NCBI GenBank assembly: GCA_946894095.1
Contig: OX335649.1
Span: forward strand, 12,480,001 to 12,544,000
Source: Incurvaria masculella
Taxonomy: Eukaryota; Arthropoda; Insecta; Lepidoptera; Incurvariidae
DNA: 64,000 nucleotides
Direction of reading: 5' to 3'
Shown here in pieces: positions 1 through 12,800 of this stretch (position 1 is its first letter; every line of letters begins with the position of its first letter). Under the pieces are notes generated by a model. The model searched no databases. It saw only the letters and a program-made list of their open reading frames with translations, and was not told where the DNA came from. A program made the position numbers and the translations under genes.

Positions 1-8
1 ATGTCTCC

Positions 9-1229
9 TTGCCAAAAATAAAACTTCCCATATTTCATGGTGAGTACACGAAGTGGATGTGTTTTTCAGATTTATTTAAATCGTTGGTCCACAGCAACAC
101 GAGTTTATCGGACGTTGAGCGCTTCCAGTACCTACTGGTGTCTGTCGAAGGTGAACCCTTAAGTTTAATTCGAGGTTTGCCAGTGATTGATAAAAATTAC
201 ACCATTGCTTGGAGCACTTTGGAATCTCGATACTCAAGTAAACGTCGCATTGCTACGACTCATTTGGACGCGATTTTTTCGATTCCGTTGCTTGTGGAGC
301 CTAACAGTGATCAGATTAAATTAATGATCAATACTTTGACCGAAAATGTGTGTGCGCTCAAAGCGTTGGATCTCGAGGTAGATAGTTGGAGTTTTGTACT
401 ATCATACATTGTATTGAATAAATTGGACAGTACAACTCGCCGACACTTTGAACTTCAGTTGAAGGATACCCATGATATTCCTCAGTTTAAGGATTTAATA
501 ACATTCCTAGAAAAGGAATTTCAAGCAATTGAATCTGCGTCAACTTGTGTGCGTGCAGTAAAAGGTTGTTCCAAAACGAAAGGCGTGCCAAGACATTCGG
601 CATTCGTGACACAAGCTGTTGAGTCGTGTGGTTACTGTGTATGTTGCAACAGTAATAATCACAGCTTGGGAGAGAACTGTCAGTCATTTTTGAAACTAAG
701 TCCATTTAAAAGAATGTCATTTATAAAACAAAAAGGTTTATGCTTCAACTGCTTTGGTAATCATTTAGTCAAGTTTTGTGAAGATGAACATCGTTGTAGT
801 TTGTGTAACAGAGTTCACAATGATTTGTTACATTTTGGAAAAAATGGTGAAACTGTTTCACCTCAAGAAACTGATTCTACCAGCGAACGTGACAGCGCAA
901 TTATTCTCACACATTCAGTGGTTTCTGATGCACCAGTTCTACTTAGTACAGCTGTAGCAAACTGTCTCAGTGTATCAGATAAAATGGAGAAAGTGCGAAT
1001 ATTATTAGATTCTGCCTCGACTACTTCACTTATCACTCAAGAGTGTGTACAAAGGTTAGGGCTTCAGTGCGTAAAGTCCCGTGTGCCTATACGTGGACTG
1101 GGTGGTCGTGAAGTTAGTCAGGCTGACGGTAAGATATCGTGTGTGTTGATGTCGCAGTCGGGTGGTAGTCAAACGGAGTTACAAGTTAATGCCTTGGTTT
1201 TGCCGAAGATTTGTGATGGCACCGATTGA
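9..1229 (+). pseudogene. BEL/Pao-type LTR retrotransposon gag-protease frame, broken
   Basis: The 406-codon frame has the layout of a BEL/Pao polyprotein start. A gag-like region (about residues 1-180) comes first. Cys/His knuckles around residues 210-275 (a C-x2-C pair, then CFNCFGNH and CSLCNRVH) follow. A retropepsin-like segment with LLDSAS then lies near residue 332; the usual D-S/T-G is altered. Reading stops at 1229, while the homologous sequence continues in another frame from about 1213, so the copy is frameshifted. It lies antisense to PARP, in the stretch downstream of its last visible exon, probably inside an intron. The start at position 9 is only the first ATG, and the element may begin outside the window. 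Its family is known from domain order and not from a database search. Confidence 0.8.
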
Positions 1230-1452
1230 TAGGAAAAGGTGGAAACATCTCGAAAATGTACAATTAGCAGACCCGACTTTCCACATGCCAGGATCTGTTG
1301 ATATGCTTCTAGGTGCTGATGTGTATCCTCAGGTACTTCATGGTGGCCGGTTGTTAGGGCCTGAAGGTAGTCCTGTGGGACTGGCGAGCATGTTTGGCTG
1401 GTTACTTATGGGAAAATATGGATCCGTTCCGGTACCGCAAGTTACTGTGTAA
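1213..1452 (+). pseudogene. Continuation of the BEL/Pao polyprotein in a shifted frame
   Basis: This frame overlaps the end of the preceding one and carries the next conserved block of BEL/Pao proteins: LADPTFHMPGSVDMLLGADVY, then GPEGSPVG and FGWLLMGK. It ends at a stop at 1450-1452. No reverse transcriptase block with the YxDD box was found beyond it, so the copy is truncated or degraded. Confidence 0.75.
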
Positions 1453-2874
1453 GATGCAGTTTGGAGTTGTGACGTTATTCAAAGTGTGTGTGAGAAAGTG
1501 GTATTTAAATGTGCTGGATATGACTTACACAAATTTGCCAGAGTGAACCCAGTATGGTTGATTTGTTGAAGAAATGTATGAAGTATACGCAAGCAGTGAA
1601 ATGTGTACTTTGAGAGGAGTAAAAGTGGCGTGGAAGTTTGTGTGTACCAGTAATGCGGCTGATTTGTGTGTCATCGGTTTGTGAGCATCTCTGGATAAAC
1701 TTCAGCTCAGGTGTACTTACTCAATCTAATTAAGGTTTCTTACGGTGTTGTTCTGGGGTCTCTAAGATTGTGTTTTCTTATACCTTCTTATTTTAATGCT
1801 GCTAACGTACTTGAGAAGTTAGTGTGTTTATCTCAAGTGCAAGTTGCAGTCCTCCATCAAATCAATTGTGTGTTTCGTTTTCTTGGCAGGACTTGAAATG
1901 GTTATGAGTTTTCACATCCTTTTAGAATGCATGTTCAGATGCTTGTCTGTGACAGGACGTAGGCCTGTGGTGCTACATTTATAGTTACTCTTCTTTTGAG
2001 TTTTCAGTAAAAGTTAGATCTGAATTTTATGTTTTCGGTGTTACGCTAATTAAGGATCTGTTTGAATGAATTATTGATGTGTCTGACTAGGGTCATTCAA
2101 TTCAGAATTCGCTCTTGGTTATAACTGATTTCAGTGTCATGTAATAGTGAGTGTTCATTTGTAAATATTAATCCTGTTTCCATTATATGGTTATGAGTTC
2201 TGAGGATTTTTGTATTTTAGTTATTCGGATGAGTTTTTAGGTCTACTCAGTTAACTAATATTGTTTTGTGTGTTCATGTCAGTGTTTAATTATATGTTCG
2301 AATATGGTTACTTGTTCATTGCTTTTGAAATTGTTATTTCAAGGTGGCCGGTATGTTCAGTATAGTACTTCATGTTTGTGTTGTCAGAACATTGCCGGAA
2401 TTATCGTGATTATTATTCAGTGTTGGACCTTATGCCCGCTGTATAAGGTCTACTGTCGGGTTGAGCAGTCGTAGCATATTGAATATCGAGACTTGCCTCC
2501 CGTACGTGCGCCGGTATGTTTGCATACCCGCAATACTTGGCGAGTACGTCTAACTGCTCGCCTTTTGAAGAGTACCCACTCTTCACTTCTAGTCAAAACG
2601 TTGGTGAGTGAGCCTGCAAATTTGGTCCTCATCTTCAACCTAGAGTGGAAGTCCTGGCTGTGGGGAGAAAGTGATTGGCAGCGGCGGCGGTGCGTAAAGC
2701 TGAGGGTTTGTGGTGGCGACTGCTGGCTGCGTGGACGGTGGTAAGCTCTCGGGATCGGTGTGTTGCGGCGGCAATAAAAAAAACTATTCAATACAGTCCA
2801 CATAGACGGAACAGATATTATTTTATTATCTATGTTTATGTATATAGCTATCCCTCTATATATTCCTGATAAAT
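1453..2874 (+). other. Retroelement debris, no gene
   Basis: No long reading frame is present. The part from about 2420 to 2800 has a moderately GC-rich block ending in GCAATAAAAAAAAC (about 2769), which could be the polyadenylation signal of a decayed long terminal repeat. A second copy to confirm this is not in the window. No PARP exon was recognised here on the minus strand. Confidence 0.35.
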
Positions 2875-2988
2875 TCGATGTAGCCGTGCTCGTAAAAGGA
2901 AGGTCCTGGAATGGCACTGAATTCCTTCAGAAGTGTGGTGTGTTGGGCTATTATGACAGTCGGTGTGGTTATAAGTCATCCATTTTAG
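2875..2988 (+). repeat. SINE tail fragment (body shared by the 5S/tRNA-headed SINEs)
   Basis: The stretch matches the 3' body of the SINE at 33230-33614, including the block GGAAGGTCCTGG and GTGTGTTGGGCTA. The head is missing. Confidence 0.75.
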
Positions 2989-2993
2989 ACTAG

Positions 2994-3542
2994 GAGGTCG
3001 CGACAAAAATGGTAATGATAACGTAAATGGCTGAAACTGGGTTCACGGGATAAAGTACAACCCTCTGAAGCTTAATGTGTCAGTCTGCCTGTTCCAAGTG
3101 GTTGCGTTACGTAGATAAGGCGCCTGAAAAAGTAGTTATGGTGACAAAAAATACATTTGATAAGGTAAATGGATGCAAATGACGAAGCATGAAAGTATCA
3201 ATACATACTTGCTTAGCAATACAAAAACTGAACTAATCTTTGGTTGCATTTAGTAGTTATAGGCGATTTAGGTTACAGATATAACTTTAGGTATATTTAA
3301 GTATTTAATTAAGTAACCGTCTGGTTATTGTTGTATAATTAATAGGTATCGATGTTTCCAGATAATCAGTATATTCATCAGCAGGTACATACCAGCATCT
3401 ATTTTATATAGCCAATCTAGAAAACGCAACCACTTGGGACGGGCAGACCGACATATTTAGCATCAGAGGGTTGGTCTCTGACATGTCAACCCAGATTCAG
3501 CCATTTACCTTATCGTGACCAAAAATGTCGTGACCTCCCGGA
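2994..3542. mobile_element. Foldback element with ~130-bp inverted ends
   Basis: The first ~130 bases (2994-3125) and the last ~130 (3410-3542) are imperfect reverse complements. They begin GGAGGTCGCGACA and end TGTCGTGACCTCC. Matching blocks inside both arms include CAACCCTCTGA and CAAGTGGTTGCGTT. There is no coding capacity, so this is a non-autonomous DNA element. It lies just downstream of PARP exon 12. Confidence 0.8.
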
Positions 3543-3674
3543 ATATTTCAAGTTACATGAAACAAAAACGTTTTTTTTATGTACGCTAAAGTAAACATTT
3601 AAGATAGTGATGTGCTGGTAAGTGTATTTGTGCGTGATATTTAACAGAATTATGGCAAATGTTTGCCAACTTAC

Positions 3675-3837
3675 CTCTTACTGACGTCCCCCTCGAGGAT
3701 TTGCAACTTGTAGAAAGAGTTCTTCTGTGAAACTATATCCGTGAGACCGAGGACAACGCTCCACTTGGTGCCCCATTTGTCCTTGTACACATGCGTTTCA
3801 TCCGCAAGGCCCGAGTCGGGGTCCACAGCGGTGCCAC
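3675..3837 (-). CDS. Parp: PARP exon 12: WGR domain, middle part
   Basis: It contains GTAVDPDSGLADETHVY, WSVVLGLTDIV and SFYKLQILE. The donor GTAAG leaves phase 2, so the next exon (with the WGR signature) must follow at lower coordinates. None was found in 1-3674. Confidence 0.94.
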
Positions 3838-6800
3838 CTGTTCGGGACACGTGTTATTGGCAGGCGGAAGGTAGGAGGTAGCTTGTATGACAACAAGGCT
3901 AAAATTCTATATCGGCGGATTTTAAGCAGCTCGTAGCTTAGTGGCAAAGGGACTTGCCTTGCATGCCAGAGGCCTGGGTTTATATCCCCGCCCCGTTCAT
4001 GCACCACAGTCTTTCTCTTTCTGAGTTGGGTAAGTGCATTTCGTCACGAAAGCGAGATGTTCCATGGTTCGGAATCCAGGTCAAAACTGTAGATTCCCTT
4101 GCCCTACTAGGCGGTAACCCTATTAAGCATCGGATGAAAAGATGATCGAAGCGGCGATAAAAAATTGTCCGTGTTTTCCATACAGTTCAATGCTGGCGTG
4201 CTCATCGAGGGAAGGTCCTGCCATGGCAATTATTCCTTCGGAAATGCGTCGTATTGGTCTGACTGTAGTAGTGGTGCCATCCCATGTCCAATTACATAAA
4301 AAAGGAGGAAACAAAAAAATAAAAAAAATGTAACATATTTATAGATGTAAAAATATCTACTCTTACAAGTATGCTGCGAAGGGTCAGTTGACTTAAAGTT
4401 TTCTTGAATCTATCAGGAAAGATTAGATTATCTATAAATATATATCACATTTTGATAGATGAGCCATCGCCATTCAAGTTGAATGGCAGAACATGTCATG
4501 AACGAATTTTTTTTAATGCACATTTCATGGCACACCAAAGTCACACTGTGACAGCCAAGTGGGTTGTGATTTCGTATAAGACTGATACGTGAAGTTACAC
4601 ATACATTTATGAGACATTTTGATGCATTTAGGGTTTAAAAGGTTTATTTATCCATCTAAATATTTACAAGCAGGGCATAACTGATGCTTGTTAATTACAA
4701 AGTCAATGTAAGAAAATAATTCACCCTTCAATTTTAGTTTCTGTGGTGCCGATTTTCCCGATTTCACGTACAGGCTGCCTGACTTTGGTATTGATTTGCC
4801 ATCGACGACATCCTGTGGGACTCGTTTCAGCGGCTAGAGGAAAAAATTAGAAGAAAAATTGATTTACAAAAATATATTGCAATGGTGCAGCTTGCTGGGC
4901 TCTTTGATAATGTTCTGTACTGAAGTAAAAGCACAATTCACAAACAGAACAACTATGAATGGAAGAATCAGTGAGAAATTACCACGGGGGAATGGCACGG
5001 AATCCCTAGGATTTATTTATTTGTTTATGTGCTTACATACAGGTTGAATCACATTAAAAAACAACAACATGTATAGTAACAATAGCTTATGAAACATCCC
5101 ACAAGTAGTAAGCACAGCATATGCTAGCAGTATTTAAAATGAATAAAATACACAACGCAAATATATTAATATAAATATTGCAAAGAAAATTAAAATGAAT
5201 AAGATTACAATAAAGAGGTAACAATAAGCGACAAAACTGTTGCATTTGAGTGAGTGGACACCACTCACAATGAGGAAAGAACAGTCCTCGGTGTTGTTGT
5301 TAGCAAGGTGTAGAAACAGGAGTACATGTTGTGATTTTATTATTCATATAAATAAATATTTTCAGTTACGTCAGAGCCCCAGGACGCGATGTTGTTCTCC
5401 TTGATGAGCTGCAGACTGCTGCTGGGTGTTCCCTTATCCTTGTCTATTAGCTCCAAGTAGCTCTCGTCTACTACCTGTACACAAACATGTACGTTCATGA
5501 AAATACTGGTAGCCATTGCAAGCATTTTATGGTAGTCTAGGATATTGTCAAAAACACTATACACATAAGCACATCTCATATTTTTTCGAGTTGTTTAACA
5601 GTAGTAGCGGGCGGCGGGTACTTTCGTTGCTTTATTGAAATAGTGATTGGCAAAACTGGTTTACATTAAGGTACATGATAACACAGAGTCCCAGAAGTCC
5701 CGTTTCCCATTGGCGCGGCACGTCGCGTGCGACAGGTCGTGTTGTGTCGCACGCGTTTTTATTTTGTATTGCCTTGCATGCCGCGTAATGCACCGGTGAG
5801 CGCAGCATCAAATGGACGCGCGGCACGCTTGCCGTGCGCAATTTTCATTTGTATGGACTTTTGATTTATTTTTTATTTATTTATTAGATGCAACATATAT
5901 ACACAAATTATGCGATCTCTCTCCCCTAAACTAGCTTTACAGCTGTAACACGAAGGAGAGTTGCTGTAACATGAGTCAATACTTGGTCAAAAGATTTAAT
6001 ACTCAATCATTTATTGTAATCATAGATCATAGCGCAGCTTGTAATAAAACTTTTCGAAGTTTTAAGCAGATCATCATACACTAAACTTAAAAGGCCTCTT
6101 CTATGCCAATCTGTAGTAAAAGGATTAAACCAATATTTAAGCTTTCTGTTTTTTTCGATGGCGAATGTCATTTATGCAGAACAGAACTGCTGCTATCTCT
6201 TCAACCTCCATATTGCAACAAAAAAGCACTTTGGAAGTGGATTACGCAATGATAAAGTAAGAACATCTTAAAAAGATTAGTCATCAGTCAGACATAGCTT
6301 ATTTAATCAAGATTTATAATCTATTTGGTTTTTGTTCAATTTTTGACTACAGCGGTCGTAATTTACTTTTAGCTATAAGTCGTTTTGTAATTAAAATTTT
6401 CGTAAATCTTACCAAATCATACACTATGCACTTTGTCTTTTTTGTGGACATGTTGCATCTTCCTCATCACGGAGCCTGTCTTATTCTTTGAAACAGAGAA
6501 GGTCACAGAGCGCAACAGCACAGTTTTGTACCGTGCCCGCGAACGAGTTAATCCCGCCGGGTTGGGCCACCTTAAGTGATGTGCTGTGTGGGTTCCGGTA
6601 CATGAATACAAGTAGTCCCAGTTAATTTTTTCCCAGGAATGTCGTAAGGACGTCGGATCACACATAAAACTGTAGGTCCCGTTTGGGTTGGTACCATATT
6701 ATCGAATGAACAACGGTCGTAGCGGCAATGAGAATTGTCCATTGTTCTGTGCAATATAAGGAAGGTTCTGGTATGGTTCCTCGTTTCCATGAGGTTTGTT

Positions 6801-9800
6801 GAATGATTAATGTCCAGTTTCATAGAAGCTCACTCGAAATTAAAATAACTGCAAGTGGTAGAAACACTAAGCTAACCTCGATTTCCTTTTCCTGTATTTC
6901 CTCCATTTTATTAGACATCTTGTCCACATCACTCTGAGTGGAAATAACAGCCGCCGTGACATCGCTGAGCTTGCTGGGTACGGAACCGCCCAGCTTTAAG
7001 ATTTTTTTCTTCAACTCTTCCTTCGGGGTTTTAGTTTTTCCATAAATGAAGAATTGGAGATTCTTCAGAGGCGGGGGTGGCCTTTCGGCCTTAACCCTGA
7101 AATGTAATCAGACTTCACTCACACCACTTTTCGATTATTTCAATAGTTCTCATTACTACTTTTATGCTATATGATAGAGCATCATATACTGCGTATATGA
7201 TGATTTTTACTAGTAAAATGATCAATAAGATAGGTACTTTAACATCAATCAGTTAATATTAAATATCAAATTTATTACTACACTATTGGCATACTGAATA
7301 TATGAAGGACACTTCTTAATGAATGGCTTTACAGGTAATGTACCATTATGTCGTCGATAGCTAATGACAATTTTATCGAAATGATGGTAAAAATGGCTGT
7401 ACAAAAAAAATAAATTGATAAAATACTTTTTAGGATTCCGTTAAGGATGAGAAAAATAAAAAACAAATCAAGCACTACATTTGTACGACAGCTACGTGCA
7501 GAACGTATATATGAATCATGCTGGCCATAGTGTGCACTCACGCTACGAGATCACTTTCGCTCTTCACTATGTACGTGGAAGGCTGAGGAGCAGCATTGAA
7601 TAATCTCTCAACCACTTTTCCTTTGAACTTGAGAAACGGTGCCTTGTTCTTGAACTTCTTGGGAACCTTGAACGCTTTCCTCTTAGGTTTTTGTGTCACG
7701 TATTGGCATTTCGTCCATTCGGTGAGGTCACCTAAAATAAAGATTAGGAGGAATCATTTAATTAATTAATTCATACAAGAGAACAGATATATATATAAGA
7801 GACAGAGAGGACAATGAATTTTGGCATATCAAGTATGCAGACCGGATAGTGAGAAATGGGTTCCAGACTGAATAAAAAATGACTAAAGCTTTGGCTGTAG
7901 AAGTTGTCTCTCTGAGTTTCTTGAAGTGCTTCCTGTCCTTGCCTATATCGATGCTAAGCTCAAATAATATGGAGAGCTGCGAATTTCTCACGGAAGCATC
8001 CTACAGTATACGCAGAGAGATGAAGGTCGAGAACGGACTGGTTAGTCTCTGTGTGGTAGTCTTCTCAGATTAACTCATCAGGCCTGTTGCGAGCCGTAAT
8101 GTAAGCGTTAAAGAGCTAGTCCATTCAGTCCCTAACTAGTTTGGAACCCTCCTCTACTGTTAATGATAAAGCCATTGCTGCCGTAAGCCATAAGCTGAGT
8201 TCAACACCTTAGTAATGAGACACCCTGTGGACATACGATGAGAGCTGGAAAGACAGTTGATGTCTGGAAAAGACTGGTGACGAGTGGGAAAGATGATTGG
8301 CAATCGGTAAACTGGTGACCGTAGTAGAGACAGACGGGCGCTAGGCCCAGTAACCCGCGCCAGGTAATAATCGTTGCAACAAAACAAGAGAGTAATGTCC
8401 TCAAAACTTTCCAAAAGAGACGGTGCCTGAATTGCTCACAGATCGAGAACTCTTAACAATTTTGGCAGGAATCCAGATATCTTAAGATTTTTGAAGTGTG
8501 GCAAACAATACAAGCCCATAATCTGAATAGAGAACCACGTGGCAAAATACATTTTCCACCCCTGCAGCTAACCACATAACCACCTACGAGACTGGGAAAC
8601 CGAAGGCCCAAGCCAGCAGGGGTCTAACCACGATGGAAGAGAAATGCGGTTGAGTGGATAGTTTCTAAAAACTTAGTTTGTCTGTATTTAGGGCTTTTTT
8701 ATGGAACTGGACATGGACTTGAATACTACACCCAGGTACTGCAAGCCTAACACACCACATGTGAACTAAGTACCATGCCATATTTGTCAGGATATATTGA
8801 ACTGGATGAACAACAAGGAAACTTTTATTGCTGATTTACTGAACCTCATTCAATTCAATAGTCGCAACCTGGGTTTTTTTATTTATTTTTATTTATAAGG
8901 CGCTAAAACGGTTGTACATCCATATTATTTACAGAAATAGATTTATCAAAATTAACTACATATATAACCAGCAAAAGACACACAAGATACATCACGGATT
9001 AACCTAGTAAGGAAGGGAGCCTACAGTTTTATGCAAAATCAGAATTACGGCTTGCCTAACAGTCAAACAAGTTCACTCATCAAAAATCCGACCACACGAT
9101 CGAAAGACGAGGCGTCGCGCCACTGGGCTACCAAGGTGATACTCTGATACTCCATGCAGCCGCAGCTAGCAAGATGGATAACTTTTTTACCCGCAGACTA
9201 CGGGTCAAGTGCAACTATCCAATACATTTGAGAGATAATATTTTTTTCAATGAAAAATGTGTACTTTTGTAAACAGTTTTCTTTGCAAACAATAAGAATA
9301 AATAAATTAAATTACTAAATAAAAGTACCCACCAGAACATTTGTATCCGTAAGTGTCCAGAACGAGTTGCCCGTCCTTGCATTCAGGACACGGCGCGAGG
9401 GCTCCAAATGTCATACAGTCAGCTACTAAGGCCAAACACTGCAATTGATGGGGATCAATAGACATGGACATTTTCTTAATCTTTTTTTATGTATTTCATG
9501 GATAAGACATTACTGTTATCATAATATTGTCTATTAGCGTCTGGTAGCGGTAAGAGCAGTGAAAATGTAATCCAAACTTCACTGGTCCAGACTTTTTTTT
9601 TTACATTCGATTATTTTCAAAATTTCATTACAATGCTTTAACATGGATGCCTTTCTACAACCTCAAATTAATCTTATCATTTGTAAATGTTTCAATAAAT
9701 AATTTTCAGAATAAATTTGTAAACCCATATAAACGATTATGGTGATCCTGGCACTGATAGTGAACTACCGTAAAATATAGCGTGGGTCCTGTGACGGCTG

Positions 9801-12800
9801 TCATTGAAATCACTTATACCAAGATTCGTACGTTGTACAATTTAAATATAATCCAGACAGTTTAAAAATTAAATAATCCCAACATAGATGAAAGTAGTAA
9901 TAACCATTAGTTATGATCGATTTTCAACATCGTCCTATGTCATTCGGACAGCTGTCCCAGGGTCCAATCTATATTTTAGCAACTTATAGTTCATGATTGG
10001 CAATTACCAACCATTTGTTCAATCTGGGCAGACCAAACAAGGTTTACCAATTTGATGCATCATCAATTATTACTGAACTTTTTTGTTGAATCAGGTAAGA
10101 TAACACATTGGAGTAATAAAAACAACTACATTTATCACTCCAATGCATTATGACTCAATAGAATTCAGAAAATTGCAAATAGATTGGTGATATTGGTGAA
10201 TAGAAACAGCGGAGCAGCAATGATTTGTCAACACAGCATCATTTTTTTGGGTGATCATTTCAAAGGGTGAAAACGGAACCCTATTACTAAGCCTCCGCTG
10301 TCCGTCCGTCCGTCCGTCCGTCCGTCCGTCCGTCCGTCCGTCCGTCCGTCTGTCCGTCTGTCACAGGGCTGTATCTCAGTAACCGTAACAGGTAGAAAGC
10401 TGAAATTTTCATTGAGTGTGTATTTATTTTGCCGCTACAACAACAAATAGGTAAGATTAAAAAATAATTAAAATTAAAGGGGGCTTCCATACAAAAAACG
10501 TGTTTTTTGTTTTTTTTTTTACGATGGTACGGAACCCTTCGTGTGCGAGTCCGACTCGCACTTGGCCGGTTTTTTAAGAATGCTATAAATTCAGAACTGA
10601 AAACATACCTCATTCTTTCCAGTTGGTATTTTTTGATTATTAGCTGTGATCAATTCTTGCAAATCGCTCGAGGAGTAGTCTTGTAAAGCATCCCTGCAAT
10701 CAGTAGTTTGATTTTAACTGAATCGACATTTTTTTTATTATTACATGTCAGATGAGGAACCTGACTTCCATCGTAGCTTTACCGTTTTATGTTGCAACCT
10801 CAAAATTTTCATATTAAAATGTAGGCTTTCAGGAAAAAATCTTTCATCTAATGACTTCTATTTTTAAGTTATGATACTTTTATCAAACCCTTTTTTTTAA
10901 ACTTACCTTTGGGACAGTACCACTGTTCACTTTTAAGAAAGAGAATGGTGACATTGTCCCAATGCTGCTGATGATGCTGACATACAAGAGTAACAACGAA
11001 TGTCTCATGGAAATGTATGTAAGTGGCAAAGGACACAATCAACTATGCACAGTTCCATACAAATGCAAACTTATTTTAAGGAAAATTAACTTTCAGGCAG
11101 CTGTATTCCCGAAATGTATTATTGTATGTGCTCACTTATAAACTTAGTGATGAGGAAGTATTTATTTATTATTAATCATATTTTGTCTACGAAACTGTTT
11201 ACGGGTACTTTCGGTAACTGTCCGACTTCGAATCACTCAAAAAGGACAAATCTTTAAATAATCACATGATTACAAATATAGTAATGATTTTTTCAAACAT
11301 CGGTGACTATGTTTCTGTTCTGGCCTCTAAGGAGAAAATGTAAAATGTAAGATGTACCTAAAAACATTTAGTTATTTAACACATTTTCGTTTTACCGAGG
11401 CAGGTTATGCTGATCCTAAATGTGTCTAAATCCAATTATGATTTTGCTGGATTTACGGTTATGTTACATTGTTTTTTTATTTCTTACTTTATGTGTAGTG
11501 TAATATAATAATCCAGTATTTTTTTGAAATTATTGGTGGTTTCTGCATTAAAATTGCATTCTTTGGAAGTGGTTAAATATTTGCAAAATTTGCAAATATT
11601 TATTCTGCTGGAGGCCGTGAGGTTTCGTTTGACTTTGTGATACAGCCAGTAATAAGGATTTTAACATCACGTCTGTACACCACCGTTAGTTAACCTTGAC
11701 AAAAAATATTTTATATTTCGTTCTTAAGGTGGCCCAACCCGGCGGGCCTAACTCATTTACGGGCACGGTACAAAACCGTGCTGTTGCGCTATGGGACCTT
11801 CTCTTAATCTTTTTAAGATGTTCTTACTTTATCAAGTTCGATCAAATAAAGCTATTTTGAGAAAAATTTTGGATCTCTGACAAGAAATATGGGCGTGATC
11901 TTCTTTCCCCTTTTGTATGGAGAGATGAGCGGGATGGGCCACCTTAAACATGTAAAACAGGTACATACCTGTTGGTGAAGAACATATTATTTTGGGCCTC
12001 CATTTTCTTTTTCAGTTCTTCCTCTTGTTTCACCTCCTCCTTATCTTTTGGTTCGCTTTTCAGCTTCTTTACTGGGACGTCATCACCTTTCAGAGCTCTG
12101 AAAAACAAAAATCATTACTAGAGATAAAAAAATGTTACAAAGTAGACAAAGAATTTTATAAAAAAACTAGAATTCGAGATTACACCTAGAAAAAAACATA
12201 TAAACTAATCTGTCTTGGGAACAAACAGTTCTGTTATCATTCATGGAAAGAAGCAGCAAAACAAAGGTTGAACATGATTTGTTTTTTCGACTTGGGTTCG
12301 TCATACTTAATCTCCGCCTTGACCATGGCTTTGTCTTCCTTGGAGAGCGACTTAAAGCCGGGCAGGTCCTCCCCCGCCGCCAGGTAGAGCAGGGAGGCGC
12401 GCTCCTCGGCGAAGCACTTGACGTGGTGCCACAGTGCTTGCCCACCGTACTTTTGCCCGATTTCAGTGTCGAATACTGTCTTGCTTATGCGGACTTCGTC
12501 CTGAAAGGTTTATCAATGTTTTTTTTTATCTGCCGTTATATTACAATCTATCGCATTAAAATAAAACTTGAAACTTCAAATCATGAAACATGGATGAAAT
12601 CAGAGTCATGTTAAGGTAGGAAATATTAGTTATAAATGACATACATACATATATAAACTCCAAAGTATTTAAAAAACTTAGTTCATTTTAAATTGCCACG
12701 GTTCATTCAGAGACCTTTATTAATTTTAGTTATCATTGAAAGAAAAATAGTAGATTTTTTTTTTTCCAGATACTTTGGTCTCACGGCAGAGCCACCATAG

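Noticed and set aside
2450..2917. 155-codon minus-strand frame
   Set aside because: Low-complexity, Arg/Ser-rich, no domain; it overlaps retroelement debris and a SINE fragment.
1..3674. Next PARP exon carrying the WGR signature
   Set aside because: Read the minus strand for a Trp-Gly-Arg block with acceptor AG and found none; it probably lies left of the window.
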